Shown: positions 15,628 to 24,888 of the stretch, piece after piece
Numbering within the stretch: position 1 is the first letter of the stretch
How the letters are laid out: each line of letters starts with the position of its first letter
DNA from: Candidatus Poribacteria bacterium
GTDB taxonomy: Bacteria > Poribacteria > WGA-4E > WGA-3G
NCBI GenBank assembly: GCA_026706025.1
Contig: JAPOZO010000002.1
Coordinates: 1-64,000 of the forward strand
Length of the DNA: 64,000 nucleotides
Reading direction: 5' to 3'
Notes under the pieces: generated by a model
Told to the model about the DNA's origin: nothing
Databases searched by the model: none
What the model saw: only the letters and a program-made list of their open reading frames with translations
Program-made: the position numbers and the translations under genes

Positions 15628-16344
15628 ATGTTTAATGAAATTAAAAACGAACACGGTGAACGCCTTGATTACACCTTCCATGAAGGCGAGGGCAACAGAA
15701 TTGTGGTGATCGGACACGGCGTTACGGGCAACAAAGACAGACCTGCGCTCGTCGCTTTAGCAGAAGGACTCGCTGCTGCGGGGATCTCTGCGCTGCGCTT
15801 CTCCTTCTCCGGTAACGGTGAATCGGAAGGCGCGTTTACAGATTCCACTATCACCAAAGAGGTCGCCGACCTCGGTAAAGTCATTGACGCACTCAGTGAA
15901 TATAAAGTGTGCTATGTCGGACATAGTATGGGTGGTGCAGTCGGCGTGCTGCGTGCCGCCATGGATGAACGCATTGAAGCACTTGTTTCGCTTGCGGGAA
16001 TGGTGCATACAAAAGCATTTGCGGAACGTGAATTTAGCGATGCTACACCCGACGAGGGTTTCATGTGGGACGAACCGGATTGCCCACTCTCACAAGCCTA
16101 TATGGATGACATGGCAACGATCGACAGCGTCGCAAAGCAAGCAAGTAAATTTGCCGTACCGTGGCTACTCGTTCACGGCACAGAAGACGATATTGTTCCA
16201 CCTGAAGATAGCCACGATATCCTTCAGTTCGCAAACGAAGACACAGAACTCCTTGAGCTTCCGGGTGTAGACCACGTCTTTTCTGACGACGGTACCCCTG
16301 TTATGGTTAAAAAGGTTGTCGCGTGGATTGATCAAAAACTGTGA
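15628..16344 (+). CDS. Alpha/beta hydrolase
   Basis: A 238-residue serine hydrolase with the alpha/beta fold. The oxyanion strand is VVIGHGVTGNKDRP, the nucleophile elbow GHSMGG (about 91-96), the acid in LLVHGTEDDIVPPEDS and the His in GVDHVFSD near the C-terminus. No signal peptide. Length and motifs fit an esterase or acyl hydrolase. It is a stand-alone gene between a TA pair and a restriction-modification pair; its substrate is unknown. Confidence 0.9.
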   Translation: MFNEIKNEHGERLDYTFHEGEGNRIVVIGHGVTGNKDRPALVALAEGLAAAGISALRFSFSGNGESEGAFTDSTITKEVADLGKVIDALSEYKVCYVGHSMGGAVGVLRAAMDERIEALVSLAGMVHTKAFAEREFSDATPDEGFMWDEPDCPLSQAYMDDMATIDSVAKQASKFAVPWLLVHGTEDDIVPPEDSHDILQFANEDTELLELPGVDHVFSDDGTPVMVKKVVAWIDQKL

Positions 16345-16355
16345 TTCAATAAAAA

Positions 16356-17546
16356 ATGAGTCAGGCACACTTAGCGTATGAGAGTAGAGTGAATTTGGGC
16401 AGTTATTATACTCCCCCTGAAATTGTAGATGTAGCGTGGGAGATGATCGCGCCTTATGTGAACTCACAGACCACTATTATTGATAGCGCGTGTGGATACG
16501 GGGATTTTCTGAAAAATCGTGGGCAGGCTATCACAATCGGGTGTGATATAGACGAAACTGCAATCGATGTGGCAAAAAAGGGCAATGATAATAAAGTTCA
16601 GTTCTTTCAAACGAACGCTTTGTGCGATGTATCAAGAGCAAAATTCGGTATTCCCAACCAATCTGATTTGATAGTCGTCGGAAACCCACCCTATAACGAT
16701 AAAACATCTCTGATTCGCCAAAGCATCAAAAGTGTCGATTTTGATATTGATGATGACCTGGCATGTCGGGACTTAGGCATATCATTTCTCCGTTCTTACA
16801 ATAAACTCGAAGCAGACGTTATTTGTGTTTTACATCCATTATCCTATTTAATTAAGCCCACCAATTTCAAACTACTAAAGGAGTTCACCGCCAATTATAG
16901 ATTGATAGACGGTCTACTCATCAGCAGTTCGGAATTTCCTGAATCCGCAAAGCACACGCCTTTCCCAATTGTCCTCGCGCTTTACCAGAGAGACACACAA
17001 GGAATGACGTACAGTTTTATCCGTTCCTTCCGCTTCCGTGTAGAAGACGGTAAAGATAACAAAAAGCGCGCAGCACCGATAAAGCCCCAGCGGGGCGCAA
17101 TGTCTATAGGAAGCTTTTGTCTCGGTGATTTCGATTATATTGTCGGTTATATTGATAAATATCCGAAAAAGAAGAACCGACCTACATACGATGATCCTCT
17201 ATTTTTTTGGACAATGCGAGACATCAACGCACTAAAAAGAAACCGCACTTTTGTTGAAAGTTATAGCGCGAATACAATTGTAATTGACAAACGAAAACTG
17301 GATTACTATGCTTATGTGGATGTGTTCAAAAGAAACCTGCATAGACTCCCTTTCTATTTCGGAAATTGTGATGTGCTTATAGATGATAACCTGTTCAAAA
17401 AATATAAATCTGCTTTCATTAGCGATGCTATTAGACATCATCCTTCTCTGAAAAAGCATTTTCAGATCAAACCGATAGAGAAACAACAGGTTGAGTCTGA
17501 ATTAGATATGTATTTCAAATCGTTGTTAGGGGCGCATCATGTTTGA
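16356..17546 (+). CDS. Type II N6-adenine DNA methyltransferase
   Basis: A 396-residue class I SAM-dependent methyltransferase. YYTPPEIVD (about 17) is motif X, DSACGYGDFL (about 43) motif I, and NPPYND (about 110) motif IV, the catalytic signature of N6-adenine enzymes. The C-terminal half is a probable target recognition domain. It overlaps the following nuclease-like gene by 8 nt, so both form one restriction-modification unit. If the partner is PabI-like, the site may be GTAC, but that is inference. The pair is AT-richer than its neighbours, suggesting horizontal transfer. Confidence 0.9.
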   Translation: MSQAHLAYESRVNLGSYYTPPEIVDVAWEMIAPYVNSQTTIIDSACGYGDFLKNRGQAITIGCDIDETAIDVAKKGNDNKVQFFQTNALCDVSRAKFGIPNQSDLIVVGNPPYNDKTSLIRQSIKSVDFDIDDDLACRDLGISFLRSYNKLEADVICVLHPLSYLIKPTNFKLLKEFTANYRLIDGLLISSSEFPESAKHTPFPIVLALYQRDTQGMTYSFIRSFRFRVEDGKDNKKRAAPIKPQRGAMSIGSFCLGDFDYIVGYIDKYPKKKNRPTYDDPLFFWTMRDINALKRNRTFVESYSANTIVIDKRKLDYYAYVDVFKRNLHRLPFYFGNCDVLIDDNLFKKYKSAFISDAIRHHPSLKKHFQIKPIEKQQVESELDMYFKSLLGAHHV

Positions 17547-18279
17547 TAAAGAAAACAAGAAAATCCTTGCAGATATTCCTCTGACAAGACATAGTGGAAA
17601 AATAAGAATTAAGTCAAGAAGCATGTTTTATGAGTATGGCATACCACATGCTACGAGAAGTGTCCCTTTCACTCAAAACAATTATGTTGAGTGGCAAATA
17701 GGTTACGATTTAGAATACAAGGAAAGGGATGGTTCCTCCCTGCCTCATATATCGTTCATTGCATACAACGGTAAGAAAAAGGTCTTGTACGAGTTGTCCG
17801 AATATTTGTATTACTTCTATTTTTGGGGTGTGATTACTTCTTCAAAATTAAAGGAAACTCTTGAATTTTTATCTAATCTGGAGGAAGAAAACTTAATCTC
17901 TAATCACCCTGATTGCCAGATAACCAGAACACATCCTATTGAAAAACAAATCAATAACACAACATTTTTTGAAATGACCCTGAAGTATCCGCAACTTGTA
18001 TATAAATTTGGAACATATGAAATCATTGCGGAAATTACCATAAGCGAGAAGCAAAGAGCAATTGGTATCCAACCAATGCTCTACTTATGTTTTCCTATAA
18101 CAGAACTTCAAGCAAGTGAAAATCTAATTGGTCGTACCGCACAGGTAAAAGAAACAGCCCAATTTGTAATAGATGAAAGCAATTGCAGAATAGTTATTGA
18201 GATGGTGAAAGTGTTCGGAATGCTTAGCCCTTCACACCATAAGGATATTCTTGAGATACTAAAATCTATACTCATGTAA
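17539..18279 (+). CDS. Probable type II restriction enzyme, PabI-like
   Basis: A 246-residue protein encoded in an overlapping frame with the methyltransferase. N-terminal SGKIRIKSRSMFYEYGIPHA and NNYVEWQIGYDL are rich in Arg, Tyr and Trp; the C-terminus has SPSHHKDIL, an H-x-x-D motif matching the His/Asp pair of the PabI (HALFPIPE-fold) enzymes, which excise adenine from GTAC rather than cutting phosphodiester bonds directly. I assign PabI from remembered pattern and context, not a search. In any case it is the cognate restriction partner by position. AT-rich composition. Confidence 0.6.
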   Translation: MFDKENKKILADIPLTRHSGKIRIKSRSMFYEYGIPHATRSVPFTQNNYVEWQIGYDLEYKERDGSSLPHISFIAYNGKKKVLYELSEYLYYFYFWGVITSSKLKETLEFLSNLEEENLISNHPDCQITRTHPIEKQINNTTFFEMTLKYPQLVYKFGTYEIIAEITISEKQRAIGIQPMLYLCFPITELQASENLIGRTAQVKETAQFVIDESNCRIVIEMVKVFGMLSPSHHKDILEILKSILM

Positions 18280-18339
18280 GTCCGTGAGACCTATCCACAC
18301 ATCTAACGTTTGCGTCTACAACTTTGGAGAATTAAAACT

Positions 18340-19164
18340 ATGTCAACACCACGCCTTTCAGTCTCAACATGGAGTTTGCATCGGCAACTCGGGAAACCCG
18401 GATTCACCGGACCCGCGCACGGCATGCAGATTCCTACCGAAACCCATAACAATGGTCCTATTCCACTCTTGGAATTACCCGCACACATTGCCGAATTCGG
18501 CATTCGGACCTTGGAGATTTGCCATTTCCATCTGCCCTCTGTTGAGCAGTCTTATCTCTCAGAACTCCGCGCAGCACTCGCAGATGCCGATGTCGAACTC
18601 TTCTCCTTACTCATTGACGACGGCGACATCACGCACCCGTCTGAAGCAGCGCGCGACATCGCTTGGATAGAAAAGTGGATTGACATTGCTGGTGAACTCG
18701 GTGCGAAGTGTGCACGGGTCATCGGTGGCAAGGCAGATCCATCAGCGGAGACCGTAGCACAGAGCCGAGATGTCCTTTCCCAACTCACCGAACGCGCAGA
18801 TACCGCAGGCATCCGTTTAATGAGCGAAAACTGGTTCTCTATCTTCTCTACCCCCGAAAACGTCATCACCATCTTAGACGGATTAGACGGTAAGGTAGGA
18901 CTCTGTCTCGACTTCGGCAACTGGCGCGGCGATACAAAATACGAGGACCTCGCTGCGATTGCTTCACGGGCAGAATCGTGTCACACCAAAGCGCATTTCG
19001 CTGCCCCGCGCGAGATGGACAAGGCAGATTACGTGCAATGCCTTGAACTCACCCAAAAAGCCGGTTTTGCCGGACCGCATACGCTCATCTACGACGGACC
19101 CGGCGATGACGAATGGGAAGGCTTAGCACTGGAACGCGAAGTCGTGAACCTATACCTCAATTAG
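18340..19164 (+). CDS. Sugar phosphate isomerase/epimerase (xylose isomerase-like TIM barrel)
   Basis: A 274-residue AP-endonuclease-2/xylose-isomerase-like barrel. Start MSTPRLSVSTWSLHR is chosen because TTTGGAGA precedes the ATG. Metal ligands expected in GIRLMSENWFS (Glu), GLCLDFGNW (Asp), SCHTKAHF (His) and LIYDGPGDDEWEG (Asp/Glu). Likely isomerises or epimerises a sugar, keto-sugar or inositol derivative. One of three such proteins in the window. Stand-alone. Confidence 0.88.
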   Translation: MSTPRLSVSTWSLHRQLGKPGFTGPAHGMQIPTETHNNGPIPLLELPAHIAEFGIRTLEICHFHLPSVEQSYLSELRAALADADVELFSLLIDDGDITHPSEAARDIAWIEKWIDIAGELGAKCARVIGGKADPSAETVAQSRDVLSQLTERADTAGIRLMSENWFSIFSTPENVITILDGLDGKVGLCLDFGNWRGDTKYEDLAAIASRAESCHTKAHFAAPREMDKADYVQCLELTQKAGFAGPHTLIYDGPGDDEWEGLALEREVVNLYLN

Positions 19165-19270
19165 AAACGACGTTCTCGCTTGAGCATGATGGAAGTTGCA
19201 ATCCTATAACCTCGGCGAATTACTTGCTCGTAGGAAACACCGAGTTAGAAAATTAGAAGGTAAAGATAGG

Positions 19271-19585
19271 ATGAATAACGAATTTATCTCAATCATGACA
19301 GAGCGCATCGTGCGCGACTTTGACCCACTACAGATTATCCTCTTCGGTTCGCAGGCACGAGGGGACGCAGATCCGCATAGCGATATAGACCTCCTCGTGG
19401 TTTTCGCGGAACTCACAGATAAACGGAAAACTGCCATTGACATCCGAGTTGCTTTGGCGGATTTGCCTGTGGCGAAGGACATCCTTGTATCAACGACCGA
19501 AGAACTTGAACGGCACCGCAAGCGAGTCGGGTCGGTGCTGCGTTATGCCCAACAAGAAGGACACGTCCTTTATGCAAATAACTGA
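19271..19585 (+). CDS. MNT-type minimal nucleotidyltransferase (antitoxin)
   Basis: A 104-residue nucleotidyltransferase domain, with GSQARGDADPHSDIDLLVV carrying the G-S-x-x-R-G and D-x-D catalytic motifs. The ATG at 19271 is preferred over upstream in-frame codons because it gives the usual MNT length and follows an AAGG-type site. It overlaps the HEPN gene by 14 nt. In known HEPN/MNT modules the MNT protein inactivates the HEPN ribonuclease by AMPylation or by binding. Confidence 0.87.
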   Translation: MNNEFISIMTERIVRDFDPLQIILFGSQARGDADPHSDIDLLVVFAELTDKRKTAIDIRVALADLPVAKDILVSTTEELERHRKRVGSVLRYAQQEGHVLYANN

Positions 19586-19994
19586 CCGACTCGCAGATAC
19601 CGCTCGCTGGCTGCGTTATGCCGAAGAAGACTTGATAACGGCTGAAACCCTTTTAGAGCAACGACACTTGCCGCCTCGTCAATCTTGTTGGTACGCACAA
19701 CAATCTGCTGAGAAGGCACTCAAGGCGGTATTAATCTTCTTAGAGATTGATTTTCCGAGAACGCATGACTTGAATGTTCTGCGGAGTTTGGTCCCTGAGA
19801 GTTGGCAACTCAAAGCTGCGCATTCAGATTTGGCATCTCTAACAGAATGGGCAGCTGAAGCCCGATACCCGAGTGACATGCCGGAAGCCACGAACGCGGA
19901 CGCATCCAAGGCACTTGAACAAGCACGAGCCATCTGGACAGCTGTATCTACTACGCTCGCAGAACATGGTTATCATGTAGAGCAAGACCTCTAA
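19572..19994 (+). CDS. HEPN domain protein (toxin of a MNT/HEPN pair)
   Basis: A 140-residue all-helical HEPN domain. WLRYAEEDLITAETLLEQ opens the domain, then WYAQQSAEKALKAVLIFLEIDFPRTHDLNVL, the standard HEPN core. The catalytic R-x4-6-H ribonuclease motif is not clearly seen at its usual place; RTHDL is the closest Arg/His group, so catalytic status is uncertain. The start overlaps the MNT stop. Together they are a type VII-like toxin-antitoxin pair. Confidence 0.85.
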   Translation: MQITDRLADTARWLRYAEEDLITAETLLEQRHLPPRQSCWYAQQSAEKALKAVLIFLEIDFPRTHDLNVLRSLVPESWQLKAAHSDLASLTEWAAEARYPSDMPEATNADASKALEQARAIWTAVSTTLAEHGYHVEQDL

Positions 19995-20036
19995 TTCGTT
20001 GGCAAATATGAAACCAGTAACATTACGGATAAAAAT

Positions 20037-20879
20037 ATGTTTTCACTCTCACAAACACAAAATAGTTTAACCGTCGCTTGGAACAATCAACAGGTCTTAG
20101 GTTATCATTTTCCCGAAGATGGCAACCGGCCCTTCTGTCATCCATTGAACCTGCCCGGTGCGCCGCCGCTCACGATGAACGAACCCGGTGATCATGTGCA
20201 TCACCAAGGTCTCTGGGTCGCATGGAAAAAGGTCAACGATGTCAATTTTTGGGAACAACCGGCACCCGGTAGCGATCCGACAGGCTTCGGCAGGATCGTC
20301 CACCAGCAGATTGTTGCCCAAAATGCAGATGCCGACAGCGCAAGTTTAACAACAGAAAACGCGTGGATAGATTGGCAAGGCACAACGCATCTCACGGAAC
20401 AACGAGAGATAACCGTCCATCCACCGACAGCCGATACGATGCAGATTTCTGTGTCGCTGACGCTTCAGCCGAACGCGCGTGAGGTCGTTTTGGATTTACG
20501 ACGCGGTGAACCCGGTGCAGACGGCAGATTCTACAGCGGTATGGCAATCCGATTTGACAATAGCATCACGCCGGGCAACCTGTTAGATGCCGACGGACGT
20601 ACTGAACCGATGGACATCTTCGGTCAACAGAGTCGGTGGTGCAGCTTCACTTCACAACACCCGACTGACAGCGAAACCTACGGTGTCGCTATCGTTGACC
20701 ATCCCGATAACCCCCGCTACCCGACAACGTGGTGGGTCCGCAACCGTGAGAACTACTGCTTAATCCATCCATCTCCGGTCTATTATGAACCGTTCCATAT
20801 CGCACCCGATGAGGCTCTGAAGTTGCAGTATAGTGTTGTTCTCTATCGTGGGCGGCCTAATGCAGAAGTATTTGAATAG
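20037..20879 (+). CDS. DUF6807 (PmoA) family protein
   Basis: A 280-residue protein of the PmoA/DUF6807 group common in Planctomycetes and Bacteroidetes. Conserved features include FCHPLNLPG, DHVHHQGLWVAWKKVND (about 53-70) with the His-rich motif, and the C-terminal VRNRENYCLIHPSPVYYEPF. Beta-rich, no signal peptide. The family often accompanies Gfo/Idh/MocA oxidoreductases and sugar isomerases, which are abundant here, suggesting a role in sugar catabolism; the reaction is not known. Confidence 0.82.
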   Translation: MFSLSQTQNSLTVAWNNQQVLGYHFPEDGNRPFCHPLNLPGAPPLTMNEPGDHVHHQGLWVAWKKVNDVNFWEQPAPGSDPTGFGRIVHQQIVAQNADADSASLTTENAWIDWQGTTHLTEQREITVHPPTADTMQISVSLTLQPNAREVVLDLRRGEPGADGRFYSGMAIRFDNSITPGNLLDADGRTEPMDIFGQQSRWCSFTSQHPTDSETYGVAIVDHPDNPRYPTTWWVRNRENYCLIHPSPVYYEPFHIAPDEALKLQYSVVLYRGRPNAEVFE

Positions 20880-20968
20880 ATTTTCCGATCTTTTGGTAGG
20901 CATGCTTGGTAAGTGCTCCATAAGTGTCAATCTAAAAAAATAATGACTGCATTCTCCATATCCAGTAG

Positions 20969-21102
20969 GCGCGGTTTGACGAAGTTTAAGAAAATATTTC
21001 GGTGACTTTATATTTTCCGCAGGTCCGGTAGATGCGGTTTCCTAACCGCCCCGGGTTTCTAAGGAATTACCGAATTAAAAAATTTATCTTCATTAACCGC
21101 GC
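20969..21102. mobile_element. Palindromic MITE-like element, copy 1
   Basis: About 134 bp with inverted ends GCGCGGTT/AACCGCGC, internal inverted segments (GAAGTTTAAGAAAATATTTC against AATTAAAAAATTTATCTTC) and a central GCGGTTTCCTAACCGC hairpin. A closely similar copy lies at 50710-50844. No transposase within; it is a non-autonomous palindromic element. Confidence 0.75.
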
Positions 21103-21145
21103 TGTACCTTAGACACAAACTTGGTATACTCCAAAACTCTCTTGA

Positions 21146-21215
21146 GTCCCGGAGGGACGGCATCTGTGTAGAACATGCAGCAACCAGAGACCCAAGCCCC
21201 AGAGGGGCGGCATTT
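21146..21215. repeat. Two GC-rich palindromic repeat units
   Basis: Two related units: GTCCCGGAGGGACGGCAT (from 21146) and GCCCCAGAGGGGCGGCAT (from 21196), each a 5-bp stem with a 3-nt loop followed by GGCAT. Interspersed palindromic repeats of this kind are widespread in several phyla. Confidence 0.6.
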
Positions 21216-21406
21216 AAGGTATTACAGTAAGATTCCTTTCGTTAGGAACAAAGATTGAGCCGCAACGATCGGAAAACAGAGGACAAATTTATTGTTGTAG
21301 ATAGGTTCAAAATTGTCCCTGATTTAAGGTGGGATTTCTTGTCGGGGAATTGGCAGGGTTGCTTCCGCCACGAAACTGTTAGATAGACAATAACCTCTCT
21401 TTTTTC

Positions 21407-21435
21407 TTTACATTTTTTGGAAAGTGGCATATACT
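21407..21435 (+). promoter_or_regulatory. Sigma-70-type promoter for the Rieske gene
   Basis: TTTACA (21407-21412), 17-nt spacer, TATACT (21430-21435). The predicted start is about 65 nt before the GTG at 21509, which has AGGAGG upstream. Confidence 0.6.
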
Positions 21436-21508
21436 ATTGGATAGTACACGTGAAATGCTTGTTATCCAAAAATGAAGGACAAAAAATCTTCAATAGGAGG
21501 AAAAGACT

Positions 21509-23350
21509 GTGCAAACGCCAACTTCTGCGCTTGAGGAAACCGGCATCGGTTCTATCCACGTTGAAGCACCACCAATAGAAATAGACGAAACCGAACTTGT
21601 CTACCATCAACTCTGCCCCGCTGAAGATTTTGAAGAATTAGAAGGTAAACCCTTTCATGTTAACGGCACGCATCTCGCTGTTTTCAAGTCCGACGACAAA
21701 TTTTACGCCGTTGACAACCGTTGCCCGCACATGGGGTATCCGATGTCCAAAGGGAGTATCCGGGACGGTGTCCTGATCTGCCATTGGCACCATTGGGAAT
21801 TTGACCTCAAATCGGGTGCATGCTTCTTGGCATTCGGTGATGACCTGAAAGCCTTTCCTGTTGAAGCCCGAGAGGACGGTTATTTGTACGTCGGGTTAGG
21901 AAAAGGCGAGCGAGAGGCAGCAAAACAGCGTGTCATCGCAAACGGCAAGCGGGCACTTGAGCGGGGTCTTAAAGACCGCAGCACCTTCTTTATCGCTAAG
22001 GCTGTCACCGCACTGCGTGATGCAGGCGCGACACCCGCGGAGATTATTCAACAAGGCCTCCACTACGGTGCACATAAAAGTAGTGATGGCTGGTCGTCAG
22101 GTGTTGCGATCCTCACACTCGCAGCGAACTTGTGGGATGACGTTGACCCAGATGACCACAACCTGTTTCTCGTACACGGATTAAGCCAGATCAGCCGTAG
22201 AACAACGGGAAGCGCACGCCCCTATCGCGCACCCTTCCCGCGAGTAATTGAGGAACACGACCTCGAAACACTAATGCGATGGTTCCGTTATTTTATTGAT
22301 AAACGCCACGGCGGCGCAGCAGAACGCATCTTGCTAACGCTGAATGACCGAACCTACGATAAATCCGTCCTCGCAGATTTCGTGTACACGGCAGCAACTG
22401 ACTATTACTTCACTGGCGATGGACACGCCCTCGATTTTGCGAATAAAATGTTTGAGGCGTTGGATTACGTCAACTGGGAAGGATCACACGAGATTTTACG
22501 CCCGATTGTCGTTGATCTTGTCGGTAGAACACGGCATGAGGAAACCTCTCGGTGGGCTGACGCTGTACCTGTCTTAGAACCCGTCTTTGAGAGACTTGAC
22601 AGTATATGGGAAGACAATCAAGCGAACGAATCAGATCTTGATATTTCAGCATTTACACAGACGCTACTCGGTGATGAGTTTGAACCTACTGTTGCCGCGG
22701 TTGAAGAGAAAATTCGCGCAGGGGTCGAGTTGACTGACATCTGCCGCGCGATGACCTATGCCTCGGCGGTTCGCACTGCCCGGTTCCATCTCAAAAACGA
22801 AGGCGACTGGCACGATGTCGCGAACATTTACTCATACTCGCACGCCCTTTATCACGCTTTCCAGTATGCACCGAGTGCTAATCTCCTACGCGGCATTTTT
22901 CACGGAGTCGTTTACTTGGCATACTTGCGCTGGTTGAATATGCCCGCCGCCCGTATTCCGAGACCTGGGCAACGGATACCTGATGAAACTTACGACGCTC
23001 CTGACAAGATGTTAGATCGACTCCAAGAGTTCGCTGACTTCCAAAAGGTCTACGAAGCAGAAATTCTGGTGAACCAGTATCTTGAAGAAGGGCATGATGT
23101 TGACGCGCTGAAACGAACGCTCGCACACATCCTGCTACGTGAAGACGCGGAACTCCACATGTTCCAGGTCCTCGAAGTCGCCTTCCGGCATTACGACTTG
23201 TCAGTTGACTTTGAAGAACAAAGGATGCATCTGTTGGCAGCGACGCGTTACATCACCGCTCAGAAGCTCATGAAGAACATTTTGTGGTCCACTGAGAACG
23301 CAGAACGTCTCGCACGGGGTGAGTTACTCAGCGAACGCGACGATGATTAG
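21509..23350 (+). CDS. Rieske [2Fe-2S] protein with large C-terminal helical domain
   Basis: A 613-residue protein. Residues about 35-130 are a Rieske ferredoxin domain with CPHMGYPMSKG (C-x-H) and ICHWHHWEFDLKSG (C-x2-H) binding the cluster. The remaining 480 residues form a mainly helical domain of no family I recognise, with His-rich spots (QGLHYGAHKSS, YSYSHALYHAF) that could hold metals or substrate. GTG start with AGGAGG. No signal peptide. It lies 100 nt before a Tat-exported sulfite-oxidase-like gene, so a redox role is likely; whether the C-terminal part is an oxygenase is unknown. Confidence 0.8.
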   Translation: MQTPTSALEETGIGSIHVEAPPIEIDETELVYHQLCPAEDFEELEGKPFHVNGTHLAVFKSDDKFYAVDNRCPHMGYPMSKGSIRDGVLICHWHHWEFDLKSGACFLAFGDDLKAFPVEAREDGYLYVGLGKGEREAAKQRVIANGKRALERGLKDRSTFFIAKAVTALRDAGATPAEIIQQGLHYGAHKSSDGWSSGVAILTLAANLWDDVDPDDHNLFLVHGLSQISRRTTGSARPYRAPFPRVIEEHDLETLMRWFRYFIDKRHGGAAERILLTLNDRTYDKSVLADFVYTAATDYYFTGDGHALDFANKMFEALDYVNWEGSHEILRPIVVDLVGRTRHEETSRWADAVPVLEPVFERLDSIWEDNQANESDLDISAFTQTLLGDEFEPTVAAVEEKIRAGVELTDICRAMTYASAVRTARFHLKNEGDWHDVANIYSYSHALYHAFQYAPSANLLRGIFHGVVYLAYLRWLNMPAARIPRPGQRIPDETYDAPDKMLDRLQEFADFQKVYEAEILVNQYLEEGHDVDALKRTLAHILLREDAELHMFQVLEVAFRHYDLSVDFEEQRMHLLAATRYITAQKLMKNILWSTENAERLARGELLSERDDD

Positions 23351-23352
23351 TT

Positions 23353-23380
23353 GTAGAGGGCGAGGTCACCTCGCCCCTAC
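23353..23380. repeat. GC-rich palindrome after the Rieske gene
   Basis: GGGCGAGGTCACCTCGCCC is a near-perfect 19-nt palindrome flanked by GTAGA/CTAC. It begins three bases after the stop codon and could terminate transcription, but it also has the look of a dispersed repeat. Confidence 0.5.
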
Positions 23381-23450
23381 CTTTCGGGCTGGATTCCGAC
23401 TGCTTTCGCGGTAGGAGGAAAGCCCGTCTCTTTTTTCAAATAGAATTCCA

Positions 23451-24734
23451 ATGATGCCAAAAAGCACGCACAAACCCAGCTTTACAGATTGGCATAAAAC
23501 TGTTCCTGACACAACAAGACGGGACTTTCTTACTACGGTAGGTAAAACGGCACTACTCGCGAGTCTGGGCATGTTTGGTGCTGGCTGCGAAGCCGTTGAT
23601 CGAGGGTTGTTGGACAGAGGACTCACGCCCGTTGTCTTGGAAGACCCACAAGCAGCAGGACTCCCGAAACCGGACATGCTTGTCCATTCGGAGATCCCTT
23701 TTAACGGCGAGTTTGCCCCGCACCTCCTCAACGACGATGTTACCCCCACAGAACGACATTTCGTTCGTAACAACAGCGGCATTCCAGAACGAGCGGTAAA
23801 CAAGGATATCCGTGGATGGAAATTGGTCATAGACGGTGAAGTCCATAAAGAACTGGCACTGTCTATGGATGACTTGACACGTTTCCCGCAGGTTACTATG
23901 GAAGTCGTATTGGAATGTGCCGGAAACGGGAGAAGCCTATTTGTACCGGAAGTTAGCGGAACACCGTGGCAACGTGGTGCCGTTGCCTGTAGTGAATGGA
24001 CAGGCGTACGCATGCGTGATGTCTTGCAAGCCGCAGGTGTAAAACCGAGTGCTGTCTATACCGGAAACTACGGCGAGGATCTACCCAACGATGGCAGCGA
24101 ACCTTTTTCACGAGGAATCCCGATTGAAAAGGCAATGGATGAGCACACGCTCATCGCTCTTAAGATGAACGGAGAAGTGTTGCCAGCCGCCCACGGGTTC
24201 CCCGCGAGATTGATTGTCCCCGGATGGATCGGTAGTGCAATGCAGAAATGGCTCAATCGTATCTGGGTGCGGCATACGGTTCACGACTCCGAAAAAATGA
24301 GCGGCTATTCTTATCGCATCCCCGCTTATCCGATAGCACCCGGAGATAAACCGCCAGTCGAGGATATGCGCATCGCGACTGCATGGCAGGTTAAGTCCTT
24401 GATTACCCAGCCACAATCATCTCTGGAATTCGGCGCGAGCACTCCTATAAAGGTTAGAGGACACGCATGGGCAGGCGAAAATCAGATTGATAAAGTTATG
24501 GTCTCTACAGATTTCGGTCTGCAGTGGCAAGAAACCCAGTTGCTCCAGCCATCAAACAGATATGCTTGGTCCCATTGGGAAACCGAACTCACCCTTGCAA
24601 ACAAGGGGTACTATGAAATATGGGCACGTGCCTATGACGATACAGGTGCCGCGCAGCCTTTCACGCAACCGTGGAATCCGAAAGGGTACCTTGGCAATGT
24701 CATTCATAGAGTGCCTATTTCAGTAGTTGCCTAA
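23451..24734 (+). CDS. Tat-exported sulfite-oxidase-like molybdoenzyme
   Basis: A 427-residue molybdenum-cofactor oxidoreductase. Twin-arginine signal TTRRDFLTTVGKTALLASLG at residues 20-40 sends it folded to the periplasm, possibly with a lipid at Cys (FGAGC). The sulfite-oxidase Mo domain includes ECAGNGRS, with the Mo-ligating Cys at about 145, and GTPWQRGAVACSEWTGV. The C-terminal dimerisation domain (about 305-420) is Ig-like (VMVSTDFGLQWQETQL). Natural electron acceptor unknown; the Rieske fusion protein just upstream is a candidate redox neighbour, though predicted cytoplasmic. Confidence 0.9.
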   Translation: MMPKSTHKPSFTDWHKTVPDTTRRDFLTTVGKTALLASLGMFGAGCEAVDRGLLDRGLTPVVLEDPQAAGLPKPDMLVHSEIPFNGEFAPHLLNDDVTPTERHFVRNNSGIPERAVNKDIRGWKLVIDGEVHKELALSMDDLTRFPQVTMEVVLECAGNGRSLFVPEVSGTPWQRGAVACSEWTGVRMRDVLQAAGVKPSAVYTGNYGEDLPNDGSEPFSRGIPIEKAMDEHTLIALKMNGEVLPAAHGFPARLIVPGWIGSAMQKWLNRIWVRHTVHDSEKMSGYSYRIPAYPIAPGDKPPVEDMRIATAWQVKSLITQPQSSLEFGASTPIKVRGHAWAGENQIDKVMVSTDFGLQWQETQLLQPSNRYAWSHWETELTLANKGYYEIWARAYDDTGAAQPFTQPWNPKGYLGNVIHRVPISVVA

Positions 24735-24778
24735 ACCCATTTCGCGAGACCTAAGCCCGTAATGTAAACGGTTGGTGG

Positions 24779-24866
24779 TGGTCAGTTGTCAGTCCCTAAC
24801 TTTAGAACACTTTACGGATTCGACGAACTTCTTTAACTGAAAACCGAAAACCGATAACTGATAACG
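24779..24866. repeat. Heptameric short tandem repeat array (STRR-like)
   Basis: GGTCAGTTGTCAGTCCCTAA on the left and AACTGAAAACCGAAAACCG followed by ATAACTGATAACG on the right, inverted around a variable centre. Ends about 20 nt before the phosphoesterase start, next to its ribosome binding site. Confidence 0.7.
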
Positions 24867-24888
24867 ATAAAAAAGGAAAATTAAAAAT

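Larger units (their letters stand above)
20880..21508. other. 629 bp intergenic region with mobile-like repeats and a promoter
   Basis: No supported gene. Contains a 134 bp palindromic element (20969-21102), two GC-rich palindromic units (21146-21215), AT-rich sequence and a good promoter (21407-21435) for the Rieske gene. A 62-codon frame on the minus strand has no recognisable feature and is not called. Confidence 0.6.

Noticed and set aside
21242-21430. 62-codon minus-strand frame in the 629 bp gap
   Set aside because: No homology, no ribosome binding site; it lies between repeats and the Rieske promoter.
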